A stretch of DNA of 64,000 nt from Chitinophagales bacterium (lineage in GTDB: Bacteria > Bacteroidota > Bacteroidia > Chitinophagales > UBA10324): positions 1 through 64,000 of the forward strand of contig JANWXQ010000053.1 in NCBI GenBank assembly GCA_025057275.1. Direction: 5' to 3'. The translations under genes and the position numbers were made by a program. Each line of letters starts with the position of its first letter. The stretch's first letter is position 1. Of this stretch, positions 18,310 to 27,255 are shown piece after piece. The notes under the pieces are model-generated. The model was not told where the DNA came from, did not search any database, and saw only the letters and a program-made list of their open reading frames with translations.

Positions 18310-20241
18310 TTATTGCAACTCCTCAGCAAGGGCCGGATTGAGACGCACCGCCTGATCCAGATACGGTTTAGCCCGATCGGGTTGTCCCAGATTCCGATAG
18401 GTGATGCCCAAAAAAAGATACCCTTCGGCTTCACCCGGTGCCACCTGAATGGCCCGTTCAAAATAGGGAAGCGCCTCCCGGTATCTCCCCATCATACCCA
18501 ACACACTGCCCTTGTTCCGCAAGGCATCGGCATAAGTCGGATTACGCTGCAAGGCCTGATCGTACAGGTACAGAGCCTGTTCCAGATTGCCCTTTTGCTG
18601 CATGACTGTGGCCAGATTGTTATATGCGGTAGCGACCTGCGGATCAAGAGCTATGCACTTGCGATAGTAGAATTCGGCAGAGTCCCAGTTTTGGCTTACG
18701 AAAAAGTAATTTCCGATATGCAGCCAGGCATCGGTGAATTGAGGCATAATGCCAATGGCAGCACGCAACTCCTGCAGGCCCCGCTGGCTCAACTCTGCCC
18801 ATTCACTTTCCGGAAAGTACTTTTTGGCTTTTTCCTTAACCAGAAACTGCCCCAGGTAATAATGGGTTCTGAAGCTTCGGGGAGCATCACGAACGCCGCT
18901 TTCAAACAAGGTCAGGTTGTTTTTCCACACGCCGATGCGATTCCAGGTTAGAAGGGAATAAACCGTAAGCATACCCAACAAAAGAAAAGCAAAGCCTGGT
19001 TGTTGTCTGAAGACTTGCAGGTTAAATGAAGCATCCTTTGAAGAGAGCAGCAACTGAAAAACCACCCCCAGGGTTACGGCAAAACCCACAGAGGGCAGAA
19101 ACAAAAGGCGCTCGCCAAAATGGGTGCCGATGATGACAAACAGGTTGGAAGATACCGATATAGTGATGAAAAAAAATAAAATGCCAAAGCCGGCAAGGTG
19201 TCTTCTTGCCGTCAGGTACAAGCCGGCTGCAAACAGGACTGTGAGAATGCTGAGGGAAAACCAAAATGCAGGCTGCTCAAAACCCGTCAGGGTAAGATGG
19301 GCATAAGAATAGTCAAAGGATAACGGATAAGGGACAAAGAGCAACTTCAGGTACTTGCCCAGAAAAGCTACAGCGGTGGTCAGGCGCAGGATCCTATCGT
19401 CGGTGCCGGCCAGCAGGTTATCACCGGGATGAGGCAAACCGCCTGCGGTTACCACCTGGCTTCTAATAATCAGCATGAGGAATGCCGGGGCAGCAAACCA
19501 GAGCGCCTGTGCCATAGCGCGCTTCAGGTTCCAGTGCAGCAGGACATAGGCAGCCAGCGGATAAACGGCCCAGAAGGTCAACGACGATTCTTTACTGATT
19601 AATGCCAGGAAGAAAGCACCTACGGACCATGCAAGGAGGTTTTTCCGGTTTTGGGCCAGCGCAGCGAGAAACCATGTCAGCGATGCAAGCAACAACAGCA
19701 AGGCCAGCAATTCATCCAGGCTCTTGATGTTGGCCACCACTTCGGAATGCACGGGATGAGCCACATATAAGGCTGCAGCTACAAAGGCGGGCCATCCTCC
19801 GTTTGCACCCAGCGGGGTAAACCGCATGAGCACCACCCAAAGCAGCACACCGCAGGCTGCGTACACCAGTACATTGAGCAGATGCAGCGGCATGGGGTTT
19901 TCGCCAAAAAACTCCCAGCTCAGTGCAAACACGGCTTTGGGCAACGGGCGGTAGAGTTCATCGCTTTGAATGCTGTACCCTGCACGATACGATGAGCGAA
20001 AGATCTCCGGCAAGGCCTGGATACCGGCCCGGGTCTGACCGTTTTCCAGAATAACGGAATAGTCGTCCAGAGCAAAGTCGTAGGCGATTGTTGGGGCATA
20101 AAGGACAATAGCCAGCATGGCAAGCAGCAAGGCAGGAGTCCGGTTCATGAACCAGGGATTCGATGGCTGTCCGGTTCCTTGGTTCTCAGCGGGCCGAACC
20201 TTTGGCGCTTGTAAGCCTTTTTTTCTGCTTTTTCTTCCCAT
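18310..20241 (-). CDS. Multi-pass membrane protein with C-terminal TPRs (TMTC/PMT-like glycosyltransferase candidate)
   Basis: Many TM helices; YDFALDDYSVILENG near N-terminus; VAAALYVAHPVHSEVVANIKSLDELLALL; C-terminal TPR repeats. Confidence 0.75.
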   Translation of the reverse strand: MGRKSRKKGLQAPKVRPAENQGTGQPSNPWFMNRTPALLLAMLAIVLYAPTIAYDFALDDYSVILENGQTRAGIQALPEIFRSSYRAGYSIQSDELYRPLPKAVFALSWEFFGENPMPLHLLNVLVYAACGVLLWVVLMRFTPLGANGGWPAFVAAALYVAHPVHSEVVANIKSLDELLALLLLLASLTWFLAALAQNRKNLLAWSVGAFFLALISKESSLTFWAVYPLAAYVLLHWNLKRAMAQALWFAAPAFLMLIIRSQVVTAGGLPHPGDNLLAGTDDRILRLTTAVAFLGKYLKLLFVPYPLSFDYSYAHLTLTGFEQPAFWFSLSILTVLFAAGLYLTARRHLAGFGILFFFITISVSSNLFVIIGTHFGERLLFLPSVGFAVTLGVVFQLLLSSKDASFNLQVFRQQPGFAFLLLGMLTVYSLLTWNRIGVWKNNLTLFESGVRDAPRSFRTHYYLGQFLVKEKAKKYFPESEWAELSQRGLQELRAAIGIMPQFTDAWLHIGNYFFVSQNWDSAEFYYRKCIALDPQVATAYNNLATVMQQKGNLEQALYLYDQALQRNPTYADALRNKGSVLGMMGRYREALPYFERAIQVAPGEAEGYLFLGITYRNLGQPDRAKPYLDQAVRLNPALAEELQ

Positions 20242-20348
20242 GATCCGCTGACCGGCAATGAAAATAGCGGTGCCGGGGCGTATTGTTCAACTAAGCAAAA
20301 ACATGGAATTTCGCAACGCTTTGCCGGGCTGCATCGGCAGAGCCTGAC

Positions 20349-20422
20349 GCCACCTTAGCTCAGCCGGCTAGAGCGGTTGATTCGTAATCAGCAGGTCCCG
20401 GGTTCGATTCCCGGAGGTGGCT
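20349..20422 (+). tRNA. tRNA-Thr (anticodon CGT)
   Basis: GCCACCT-TA-GCTC...GTTGA-TTCGTAA-TCAGC...CCGGG-TTCGATT-CCCGG-AGGTGGC-T. Confidence 0.94.
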
Positions 20423-21507
20423 CACGGGTTTTCCTTTTTGTCGTTTATTGGCTGTTGCAGCGCTTCTTTGCGTTGTTTGAGCCGCTCGTTTAAGAAAGCA
20501 ATTTTTTCCTTGAGGCTGAAAATGTCTTTTTGCGCCTCTTCGGCTTTGGCCCGCTTTTCGGCCATAATTTCCTGAAGGTGGGTTCGGAAAAAATCGTTTT
20601 TCACTCCTGACCAGCGAAGCTCCAGGTCCTTGACCTCTTTTTCAATGGCCGACACCAGTTGCTGCTTGTGCTTCAGGATCTGTTCCATTTCCCGTATGCG
20701 GCGGCGCGCATCGTCTTCTCCCCGCGCCTGCTGGGCTTCGTGAGAGGATTTCCAAAGGGCCTGCATCACCTGATCCAATTCCCGGATGTGAGCGCGGTCC
20801 AGATTCAGGCTAAACATTTGCGCGCGCACAGCTTTTAGGTTTTTCAGCACATACAAGGGTTTATTTTCCTTGGTCAGTTTATCGGACAGAACCTGAAGCT
20901 TTTGCTGAATGATCTGATAATGCTGCTGGCGTTGTTCGTGCAGGCGGTTCAGTAACGCTTCGCGAGCCTTTCGAACCAGTTCGCGGGCCTGTTCCCGTTG
21001 CTCGCGCAGCATATCCGGCAAAGAGATACCCATGGGCAGTTCTACTGATCCTTCGCGGATGAACGCTGAGATCTTGTCCAGTTCTGCAAGACCAGGCTCC
21101 ACCTGATTCTGTTCGGTATGTTGGGCAAGCACCTGGTCAATCATTTCGCGCACCTTTTTGAGCTTCAACTCCGAAGCCTGAGCCACCAGATTGCGGGTTT
21201 CGTCTTCCATGGCTTTGGCTTTTTCGAAGAGGGAATCCAGCTCGCCTAAAAAGCATTGCCGTACCTCCCGGCTGAGGCCTCTGCGCTGGAAGATTTCTTT
21301 TTTCAGTTCAACGGCATAAAACCAGAAATCGCGGAAATTTTTTTCTGCCAGCCGCTTGTCCAGGTCAAAGAGTTGACGCTTATAAACCGTAAGAGGATCC
21401 CCCGCCGCTGCAACTGAGAGGTTGTTGTGCTCCGTATTTCCGACCTGCTGCTCTTCAGGCAGTTCCGTCGTAGGCTTCTGCTCCTGAGGTTCTTTTTCCT
21501 GTTCCAT
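20422..21507 (-). CDS. Highly charged coiled-coil protein of unknown function
   Basis: Long K/E/R/Q-rich helical ORF (MEQEKEPQEQKPTTELPEEQQ...), no recognised catalytic motif; start moved from 21537 to an internal Met (uncertain). Confidence 0.7.
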   Translation of the reverse strand: MEQEKEPQEQKPTTELPEEQQVGNTEHNNLSVAAAGDPLTVYKRQLFDLDKRLAEKNFRDFWFYAVELKKEIFQRRGLSREVRQCFLGELDSLFEKAKAMEDETRNLVAQASELKLKKVREMIDQVLAQHTEQNQVEPGLAELDKISAFIREGSVELPMGISLPDMLREQREQARELVRKAREALLNRLHEQRQQHYQIIQQKLQVLSDKLTKENKPLYVLKNLKAVRAQMFSLNLDRAHIRELDQVMQALWKSSHEAQQARGEDDARRRIREMEQILKHKQQLVSAIEKEVKDLELRWSGVKNDFFRTHLQEIMAEKRAKAEEAQKDIFSLKEKIAFLNERLKQRKEALQQPINDKKENP

Positions 21508-21699
21508 TGTCATCAACGGTTTCTGCGAGCCCCACAACGCCTATTAAAGTTCGCAAATAAACGGCACAATAGAAACATGAGTAGGAACTATAACCCGAAA
21601 ATCAGCGGCTGTGTACATGGTCATATGCCTGTGATTACGTCCAAACAAACCGTTAACGGCACATTCCGGCCCGAAAGGCCAGATGCGCCAGGGTAATTG

Positions 21700-22590
21700 C
21701 TAACGCACCATTACTTTTTGCGACAGACTGCTTTGAGCGTCCTGCACCCGAACGACGTACATACCCTTGGAAAAGCTGCGCAGATCAATTCGGGTAACGG
21801 CACTCGTTAATGGCTGTTGGAGAACAGTCTGGCCCACAGCGTTAACCACGGACACAGTAGCATCCGTCTGTGCAGGGTTACGGGAGAACACCTGCACAAG
21901 AGCATCATAATTTACGATTCCGAAGGGCTGTTCGCCTATCTGCGACACACCGGTTACCGCACCGGCTACAATGGGCTGCCCGGGTGTAGCCTCAAAGGCA
22001 AGGTCTTTGATGGTCAGTTGCGTACCATCGCCATTCACGTCGCAACGAATCCAGGCATAATGGACGTTGGTGCCGTCCGGAGAAAAGCGGATGGCCAGGT
22101 ATTTGTCAACGGCGTTGGCCCACTGGCCATAAACGTATCCATAAAAATTAGATACCATGCCTGCGTAGAAGTATTCGGGCTGTCCGTTGTAGGTCCAAAG
22201 CATGTCTTCAAATGCCAGCCAGGGACGGGCCGCATCAATCACGTCGCCGGCATTAAACATGGATGGGAAGGGATAAATGCTTGGATCGCCGCCGAAGGTC
22301 ATCGTGTAGCCGGCAAAGGCATTCAGGTTGTCGGTGTAAGGCGGATAGGGCAGCAAACCGGCCACGTACCATCCGGTGCCATAAGAAGCTACCTTAAACT
22401 TGAAATCTATGTTCCCATCGTTATTCAGATCCAGAGCGTAATTCTGACCCACGCCAAGAACCACGTCGGGATCAATGTCCTTGTACACCACTTGCGCATC
22501 CGCATGCAAAAAAGCTCCCGACAACGGCACGGCAAGAGCAGAATACCGGCCAAGCAGTTTCTGCAAACGAGGGTTAACGCGTTTCTTCAT
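21700..22590 (-). CDS. Secreted DLNNDG-motif protein with T9SS type A sorting domain (paralogue 1 of 3)
   Basis: QVVYKDIDPDVVLGVGQNYALDLNNDGNIDFKFKVASYGTGWYVAGL; C-terminal VVNAVGQTVLQQPL...SFSKGMYVVRVQDAQSSLSQKVMVR. Confidence 0.82.
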   Translation of the reverse strand: MKKRVNPRLQKLLGRYSALAVPLSGAFLHADAQVVYKDIDPDVVLGVGQNYALDLNNDGNIDFKFKVASYGTGWYVAGLLPYPPYTDNLNAFAGYTMTFGGDPSIYPFPSMFNAGDVIDAARPWLAFEDMLWTYNGQPEYFYAGMVSNFYGYVYGQWANAVDKYLAIRFSPDGTNVHYAWIRCDVNGDGTQLTIKDLAFEATPGQPIVAGAVTGVSQIGEQPFGIVNYDALVQVFSRNPAQTDATVSVVNAVGQTVLQQPLTSAVTRIDLRSFSKGMYVVRVQDAQSSLSQKVMVR

Positions 22591-22639
22591 ACGTTTTGTT
22601 TACGAAACAAACATAACAAAACCGCTACAAAACACCAAT

Positions 22640-23530
22640 TCATGGCTTCAGACAATGCCCTGTTGCCAGAGGGGAGTGTTCAGTACTCAGCAGTTGCAGG
22701 GCATAGATTCCTGCCGGCAAATGCGATACGTTTAGGATACTGTGCTGCTCATTGAGCTGGAAGCTGCAAATGATTCTGCCTGTTACATCCAGCAAATTCA
22801 GTCGAGCCGCTTGCCCGTGGCCTTGCGGAAAAACAACATGCAGATGGTCCCTGTTCATCCAGAACCGGAAGGAATCATAATCCTGAGGCTGCTGGCCCGA
22901 CACAGCCAGTCCGGAAACGATAGGCAGATCGGGTGATGCATTGTAGGCAAAATCCTTCACAACCAGTTGGGTACCTGTGGCATTCACATCGCAACGCACC
23001 CAGGCATAATGCATGTTGATCCCGTTAACCGAAAAACGGAGCGCCAGGTACTTGTCGACGGCATTGCTCCACTGCCCGAGGATGTTGCTGTAGTAATTAG
23101 ACACCATTCCGGCATAGAAGTAATAGGTGGTGGAACTGGACACCCAGGCCATATCAGCCAATTGAATCCAGGGCAGGTTCTGGTCAATTACCACACCGTA
23201 GTCAAGCTGTATTGGAAAGGCATAAATGCTGGGTGTAGCTCCCAGGTCCAAGGTGTAACCGGCAAAAGCATTGGGATTGGTGAGAAGAGGCGGTTGCGGA
23301 GCCAGGCCGGCAAAATACCATCCGGTGCCATAAGTGGTTACCTTGAAACGAAAATCGGTGATGCCATCGTTATTGAGGTCCAGGGCCGCTGACTGGCCGA
23401 TGTTAAGAACGATGTCAGGATCTATATCGTGATAAATGACCTGGGCGGCTGCAGGAGCCGACAGGAATGCTGCAGCTACCGCAGAATACTGACCCAGGGC
23501 ACGCGACAACCGGCGAGAACTTTTATTCAT
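22640..23530 (-). CDS. Secreted DLNNDG-motif protein (paralogue 2 of 3), divergent C-terminal tail
   Basis: QVIYHDIDPDIVLNIGQSAALDLNNDGITDFRFKVTTYGTGWYFAGL, aligned by eye with paralogues 1 and 3; tail LPAGIYALQLLSTEHSPLATGHCLKP. Confidence 0.8.
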   Translation of the reverse strand: MNKSSRRLSRALGQYSAVAAAFLSAPAAAQVIYHDIDPDIVLNIGQSAALDLNNDGITDFRFKVTTYGTGWYFAGLAPQPPLLTNPNAFAGYTLDLGATPSIYAFPIQLDYGVVIDQNLPWIQLADMAWVSSSTTYYFYAGMVSNYYSNILGQWSNAVDKYLALRFSVNGINMHYAWVRCDVNATGTQLVVKDFAYNASPDLPIVSGLAVSGQQPQDYDSFRFWMNRDHLHVVFPQGHGQAARLNLLDVTGRIICSFQLNEQHSILNVSHLPAGIYALQLLSTEHSPLATGHCLKP

Positions 23531-23649
23531 GTCGATGGGGCAAAGCTAAAAGGCAAACCTGTTGCTGGCCAGTCACAGAACAATTCCTGATGTTTCCAGC
23601 TCGTACCTGCCCGGGTTTGAAGCAGTGGCACGTGTGATCTTCAGAAAAA

Positions 23650-23680
23650 AGAGCGGCGGCCGCTGCGCGGCCGCCGCTCT
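23650..23680 (-). terminator. Intrinsic terminator downstream of the 23731..24612 gene
   Basis: Perfect inverted repeat AGAGCGGCGGCCGC-TGC-GCGGCCGCCGCTCT (14-bp stem, 3-nt loop); on the minus strand it runs into TTTTTT. Confidence 0.85.
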
Positions 23681-23730
23681 CTGTTTAGGTTCGCCGGCCT
23701 AAGCACTAAAGGCCAGCTAAGCATCAACGA

Positions 23731-24612
23731 TTAACGAAACGATACCTTCTTGCTGGTCACGGAATTATCCTGTGTCACCGAAACCAGATAGGTTCCTTTA
23801 CCCTTGGAGTTCAGGTTGACGGTGGTGTGTTTAGCCGTCAAATCCTGGCTGTGAACTACCTGACCGAGCATGTTGGTGATGCGCAGTGTGGCTCCCTGAG
23901 GTTTTTCCGTCATCACATGAACGGTGCCTTCAAAACCGAAAATACGGAAGGGATCGGCCTGCGGCTGGGGCGCACTTACCACTACACCGGCCTGAATGCT
24001 GGCGCCGGCAGTAGCTTCAAAAGCATAGTCTTTAAGAGTAATCTTTCGTGCATCCGGCGTTACCTCGCAACGAAGCCATCCATAGTGGAGGTTGGTGCCA
24101 TCCGGTGAAAATCGCAGGGCAATGGAGTGGTCGGTGATTCCTCCTCCCCATTGGCCGTACACGCCTCCCATATAGGTAGAAAGCATGGCGGCAAACAGGA
24201 AGTAAGCATTTGCGTTATAAGAAAACACCAGATCATTGAGCACTTTCCAGTCGTTGTTGGCATCAATCGCATTGCCCTGTGGGATGGCTGAAACATAGCC
24301 CAGTTTGAGTAAGCCTCCCAACGTATTGACGTAACCAGCAAAAGCATTCTGATTGGTTGTGTAATATGGATAGGGGGCTAAAGCTGCACGGTACCAGTCA
24401 GGACCGTATGTGGCCACTTTCAGCTTAAAATCCACATTACCGTCGTTGTTCAGGTCCAGATCAAAGCTTTCGCCCAGTTCAATTTCCACATCGGGGTTGA
24501 TGTCGGTATAAACCACCTGTCCGTTGGCAAGACCGGCACCGGCCACCAGCGGCACAGTAAGTGCGGAGTACTGTTTCAGCCGCCCTAACAGTCTGGTATT
24601 TTTTTGCTTCAT
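23731..24612 (-). CDS. Secreted DLNNDG-motif protein with T9SS type A sorting domain (paralogue 3 of 3)
   Basis: QVVYTDINPDVEIELGESFDLDLNNDGNVDFKLKVATYGPDWYRAAL; C-terminal ITNMLGQVVHSQDLTAKHTTVNLNSKGKGTYLVSVTQDNSVTSKKVSFR. Confidence 0.82.
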   Translation of the reverse strand: MKQKNTRLLGRLKQYSALTVPLVAGAGLANGQVVYTDINPDVEIELGESFDLDLNNDGNVDFKLKVATYGPDWYRAALAPYPYYTTNQNAFAGYVNTLGGLLKLGYVSAIPQGNAIDANNDWKVLNDLVFSYNANAYFLFAAMLSTYMGGVYGQWGGGITDHSIALRFSPDGTNLHYGWLRCEVTPDARKITLKDYAFEATAGASIQAGVVVSAPQPQADPFRIFGFEGTVHVMTEKPQGATLRITNMLGQVVHSQDLTAKHTTVNLNSKGKGTYLVSVTQDNSVTSKKVSFR

Positions 24613-24699
24613 GTGTAGGTTATTTCAATCAAAGGTAAACATTTGACTTTAGGCTAACGCTATCGACAAAAAAAATTTGCCTCACCTTCGGGTGCAGAT

Positions 24700-27255
24700 C
24701 TATCCGGTAGGTGAAGCGGAGATCTGATTTCGGTAAAGCGATTTGTCTACGGCAGCGGCCATCTTTTCCACATCCAGATCTTCATGGAGAAATGCAGCAA
24801 CGGTTTCTGCTGTTTCCAGCGGATTGGCCACCGCATCGGCATAGGAAACGTAAAGTACTTCCACGTTGGGCATGCGCCGAAACATGGCCTCGCATTTCTC
24901 CAGTTGCTTGGCGAATGCTTCAGCCAGCGCCAGCGGATAGTTGGTCGGGTCTTTACCCAGCATGATCTGTTGGCTACGCAGGATTTCCCCCAGATCCCGC
25001 TTCATGAACAGAATACGGTAGTCGTACTTCGGGGGTAAATTGACCAGAAGCGGCGCAACGATTTTAACGACTTTCCCTACGGCTTCGTGAAGCCATGAGG
25101 CATCGGTGAGCAGTCGTTTGGTCTTTTCGTATTCAAAATACCCTCTTGGATTGCTGGCATCGGGCTTTCGCTGTTCGTCGGTTAGTAATGGCAGGCCTGC
25201 TGCCGCCAACATCTGCATCATCATGGAGGTGCCACTGCGCGGTAGGCCGGAAACGATGGTGATGGTGCCTTTTATTCGTTCGGCAATAAACTGCCGGTGG
25301 GCCTGGGCGCGCTCAGTTTGATTCAAGTGTTTTTCGTATAATTCAATGAGCCAAAGATGCGCCTTGCGGTTGCCGGGCATCATAGAGCAACAGACTTCAA
25401 AAGCCTCTGCGGCCCGGTCGTAGATCTGCAGGTGCATCAGGGCCTCGCCCAGACAATAATGCGCCTGGGGCATGTGGTATTGCAGGCCAATGGCATTCAG
25501 CGCTTCTTCGGCAGCTTCTTCGTAACGACCCTGCCGCAGATAAACCACCGAAAGACCGTGATGGGCTGCAGGCAGGTTGGGGTCAATTTCCAATGCCATC
25601 AGAAAGGCCTGAAGGGCATCGTCGTTGCGATGCGTACGCAGGTACATACGGCCGATCTGGGTATGGACCAGTGGCAGATGAGCAGACTTTTCCCTGGCCT
25701 TGTGCAGCACGTCCAAAGCCTGTCGGGGTTTGTGCTCCAGCAGCAGCAGAGCAGCTTCCATCACGTCCAACTGAACCAGATCTGCCTCTTTGAATTTTTT
25801 TACTTCATCAAAGGCGGTGCGGAATTTAACAGGATCCCGGAGCTGCTGATAACAGGTGAGCAGGCTGAGGCCGAACCGCATTTGCTGGTCTTCGGCATAG
25901 ATACGTTCCAGAATGTCCGCCGCCGCCGCATAATCGCGACGAAACATAAGAATCCGTGCCCGGTAGTATTGCGACTCCCTGGCGTTTTTCTCCATGGCTT
26001 TTTTCTTATCCGGACCGGGATCTTCCACGTAGCCCAGCTCAATGAGCTGCTGCAGGGCCTGTTGCGCAGCCCATGGGTCTTCCTGCTGGTCGGAGGGATG
26101 CATGCCGTGAGGGCCATCCACCTCTTCCCAGCTGTCTATGTATTCCGCAGTAACCGGAGGATGAAAAACCTGAAGCAGCGGTTTGCCATCCATGTCTTTG
26201 CCTACCGGTAATCCGAACAAGGTTAAAACCGTTGGGGCAACATCCAGCAGGGTGGCACCATAGACCCGCTCATCAACACAAATGCCCGGACCTTTCAGAC
26301 AGATGATGCCGAAAGGCGAATGTTCAAACGCCGGACCAGCCGGTTCACGTGGCAGACGATTGGGGCGAAGATGGTCGCTGTGAAATCCATGGTCGCTAAG
26401 CAGCAGCACGGTCGTTTCGTTACCGGCCAGATCCAATAAGCGCTGCAGCATCATGTCGTGGTAGCGATAAGCCGAACTGACTACATCCTTGAACAAACGA
26501 AACAGTTCGTCGGGAATACCCTTTCGTTGCGGCGGATGAAACTTCATGAAACCGTGGCAGAAATGGTCAATGGCATCGTAGTACACGGCCATAAAATCCC
26601 ATTCCGTATTTCGCATCAGATAGGTGGCTGCATTATGCACGCTGGCCGTGTGGGCCAGGATGTTGGCCAGCATGCCCACAGCCGGCATGTAACGCATGTC
26701 AAAGCTTTTGCTGGCTTCCGGAATAAAAGGCAGAATATGCTGTTCGCTGAGTTCGGCCGGATGCACGCGCAATTCCGCCAGCGTATCGGCCAGCTCCGAA
26801 GGCCACACCGTTCCCGCAGCCATGGGCCAGGGGTCATCGTAATAGCCTTTGCTTTTCTGATAAAAGTTCGAGACCATCACCCCGTTGATGTGCTCAGCCG
26901 GATGGCTGGGCCACCAACCCACTACGTTGCACTTCAGGCCGCATTGCGAAAGAATGTTCCAGATCGCTTTCACCTTACGAGAGGTGCTCTGAACCGGCCT
27001 GATGGTGCTGTTCTGTACGTCAGGTTCCACAAATCCGAGCACACCGTGTTTGTCGCCCAGCTTACCGGTGGCAATGGAGCTCCATAAAATCGGCGATAGC
27101 GGCGGATCCAAAGTAGCAATGTTGCCCATGACTCCCTGGTTCACCAACGATTCCAGTGTGGGCATCAGGCCCTGATCCAGGAGGGGATTGATCACCTTCC
27201 AGTCGGCGGCATCCCAGCCGATCAGCAGCAGCCGTTTAGCTATGCGTTTGCCCAT
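24700..27255 (-). CDS. AlkP-superfamily (type I phosphodiesterase/nucleotide pyrophosphatase-like) + TPR + sulfotransferase multidomain protein
   Basis: KRLLLIGWDAADWKVINPLLDQG...DPPLSPILWSSIATGK; VLLLSDHGFHSDHLRPNR; TPR-like HTQIGRMYLRTHRNDDALQAFLMALEIDPNLPAAHHGLSVVYLRQGRYEEAAEEALNAIG; PAPS-type P-loop ITIVSGLPRSGTSMMMQMLAAAGLPLLTD. Confidence 0.87.
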   Translation of the reverse strand: MGKRIAKRLLLIGWDAADWKVINPLLDQGLMPTLESLVNQGVMGNIATLDPPLSPILWSSIATGKLGDKHGVLGFVEPDVQNSTIRPVQSTSRKVKAIWNILSQCGLKCNVVGWWPSHPAEHINGVMVSNFYQKSKGYYDDPWPMAAGTVWPSELADTLAELRVHPAELSEQHILPFIPEASKSFDMRYMPAVGMLANILAHTASVHNAATYLMRNTEWDFMAVYYDAIDHFCHGFMKFHPPQRKGIPDELFRLFKDVVSSAYRYHDMMLQRLLDLAGNETTVLLLSDHGFHSDHLRPNRLPREPAGPAFEHSPFGIICLKGPGICVDERVYGATLLDVAPTVLTLFGLPVGKDMDGKPLLQVFHPPVTAEYIDSWEEVDGPHGMHPSDQQEDPWAAQQALQQLIELGYVEDPGPDKKKAMEKNARESQYYRARILMFRRDYAAAADILERIYAEDQQMRFGLSLLTCYQQLRDPVKFRTAFDEVKKFKEADLVQLDVMEAALLLLEHKPRQALDVLHKAREKSAHLPLVHTQIGRMYLRTHRNDDALQAFLMALEIDPNLPAAHHGLSVVYLRQGRYEEAAEEALNAIGLQYHMPQAHYCLGEALMHLQIYDRAAEAFEVCCSMMPGNRKAHLWLIELYEKHLNQTERAQAHRQFIAERIKGTITIVSGLPRSGTSMMMQMLAAAGLPLLTDEQRKPDASNPRGYFEYEKTKRLLTDASWLHEAVGKVVKIVAPLLVNLPPKYDYRILFMKRDLGEILRSQQIMLGKDPTNYPLALAEAFAKQLEKCEAMFRRMPNVEVLYVSYADAVANPLETAETVAAFLHEDLDVEKMAAAVDKSLYRNQISASPTG

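Noticed and set aside
21817-22755. 312-aa plus-strand ORF across paralogues 1 and 2
   Set aside because: Antisense to the DLNNDG proteins and crosses their intergenic gap; translation looks like a shadow.
24668-24694. Possible terminator after the AlkP fusion gene (CACC-CGAA-GGTG then T-run on minus strand)
   Set aside because: Stem only 4 bp with spacer before the T-run; too weak to list as a feature without 3'-end data.
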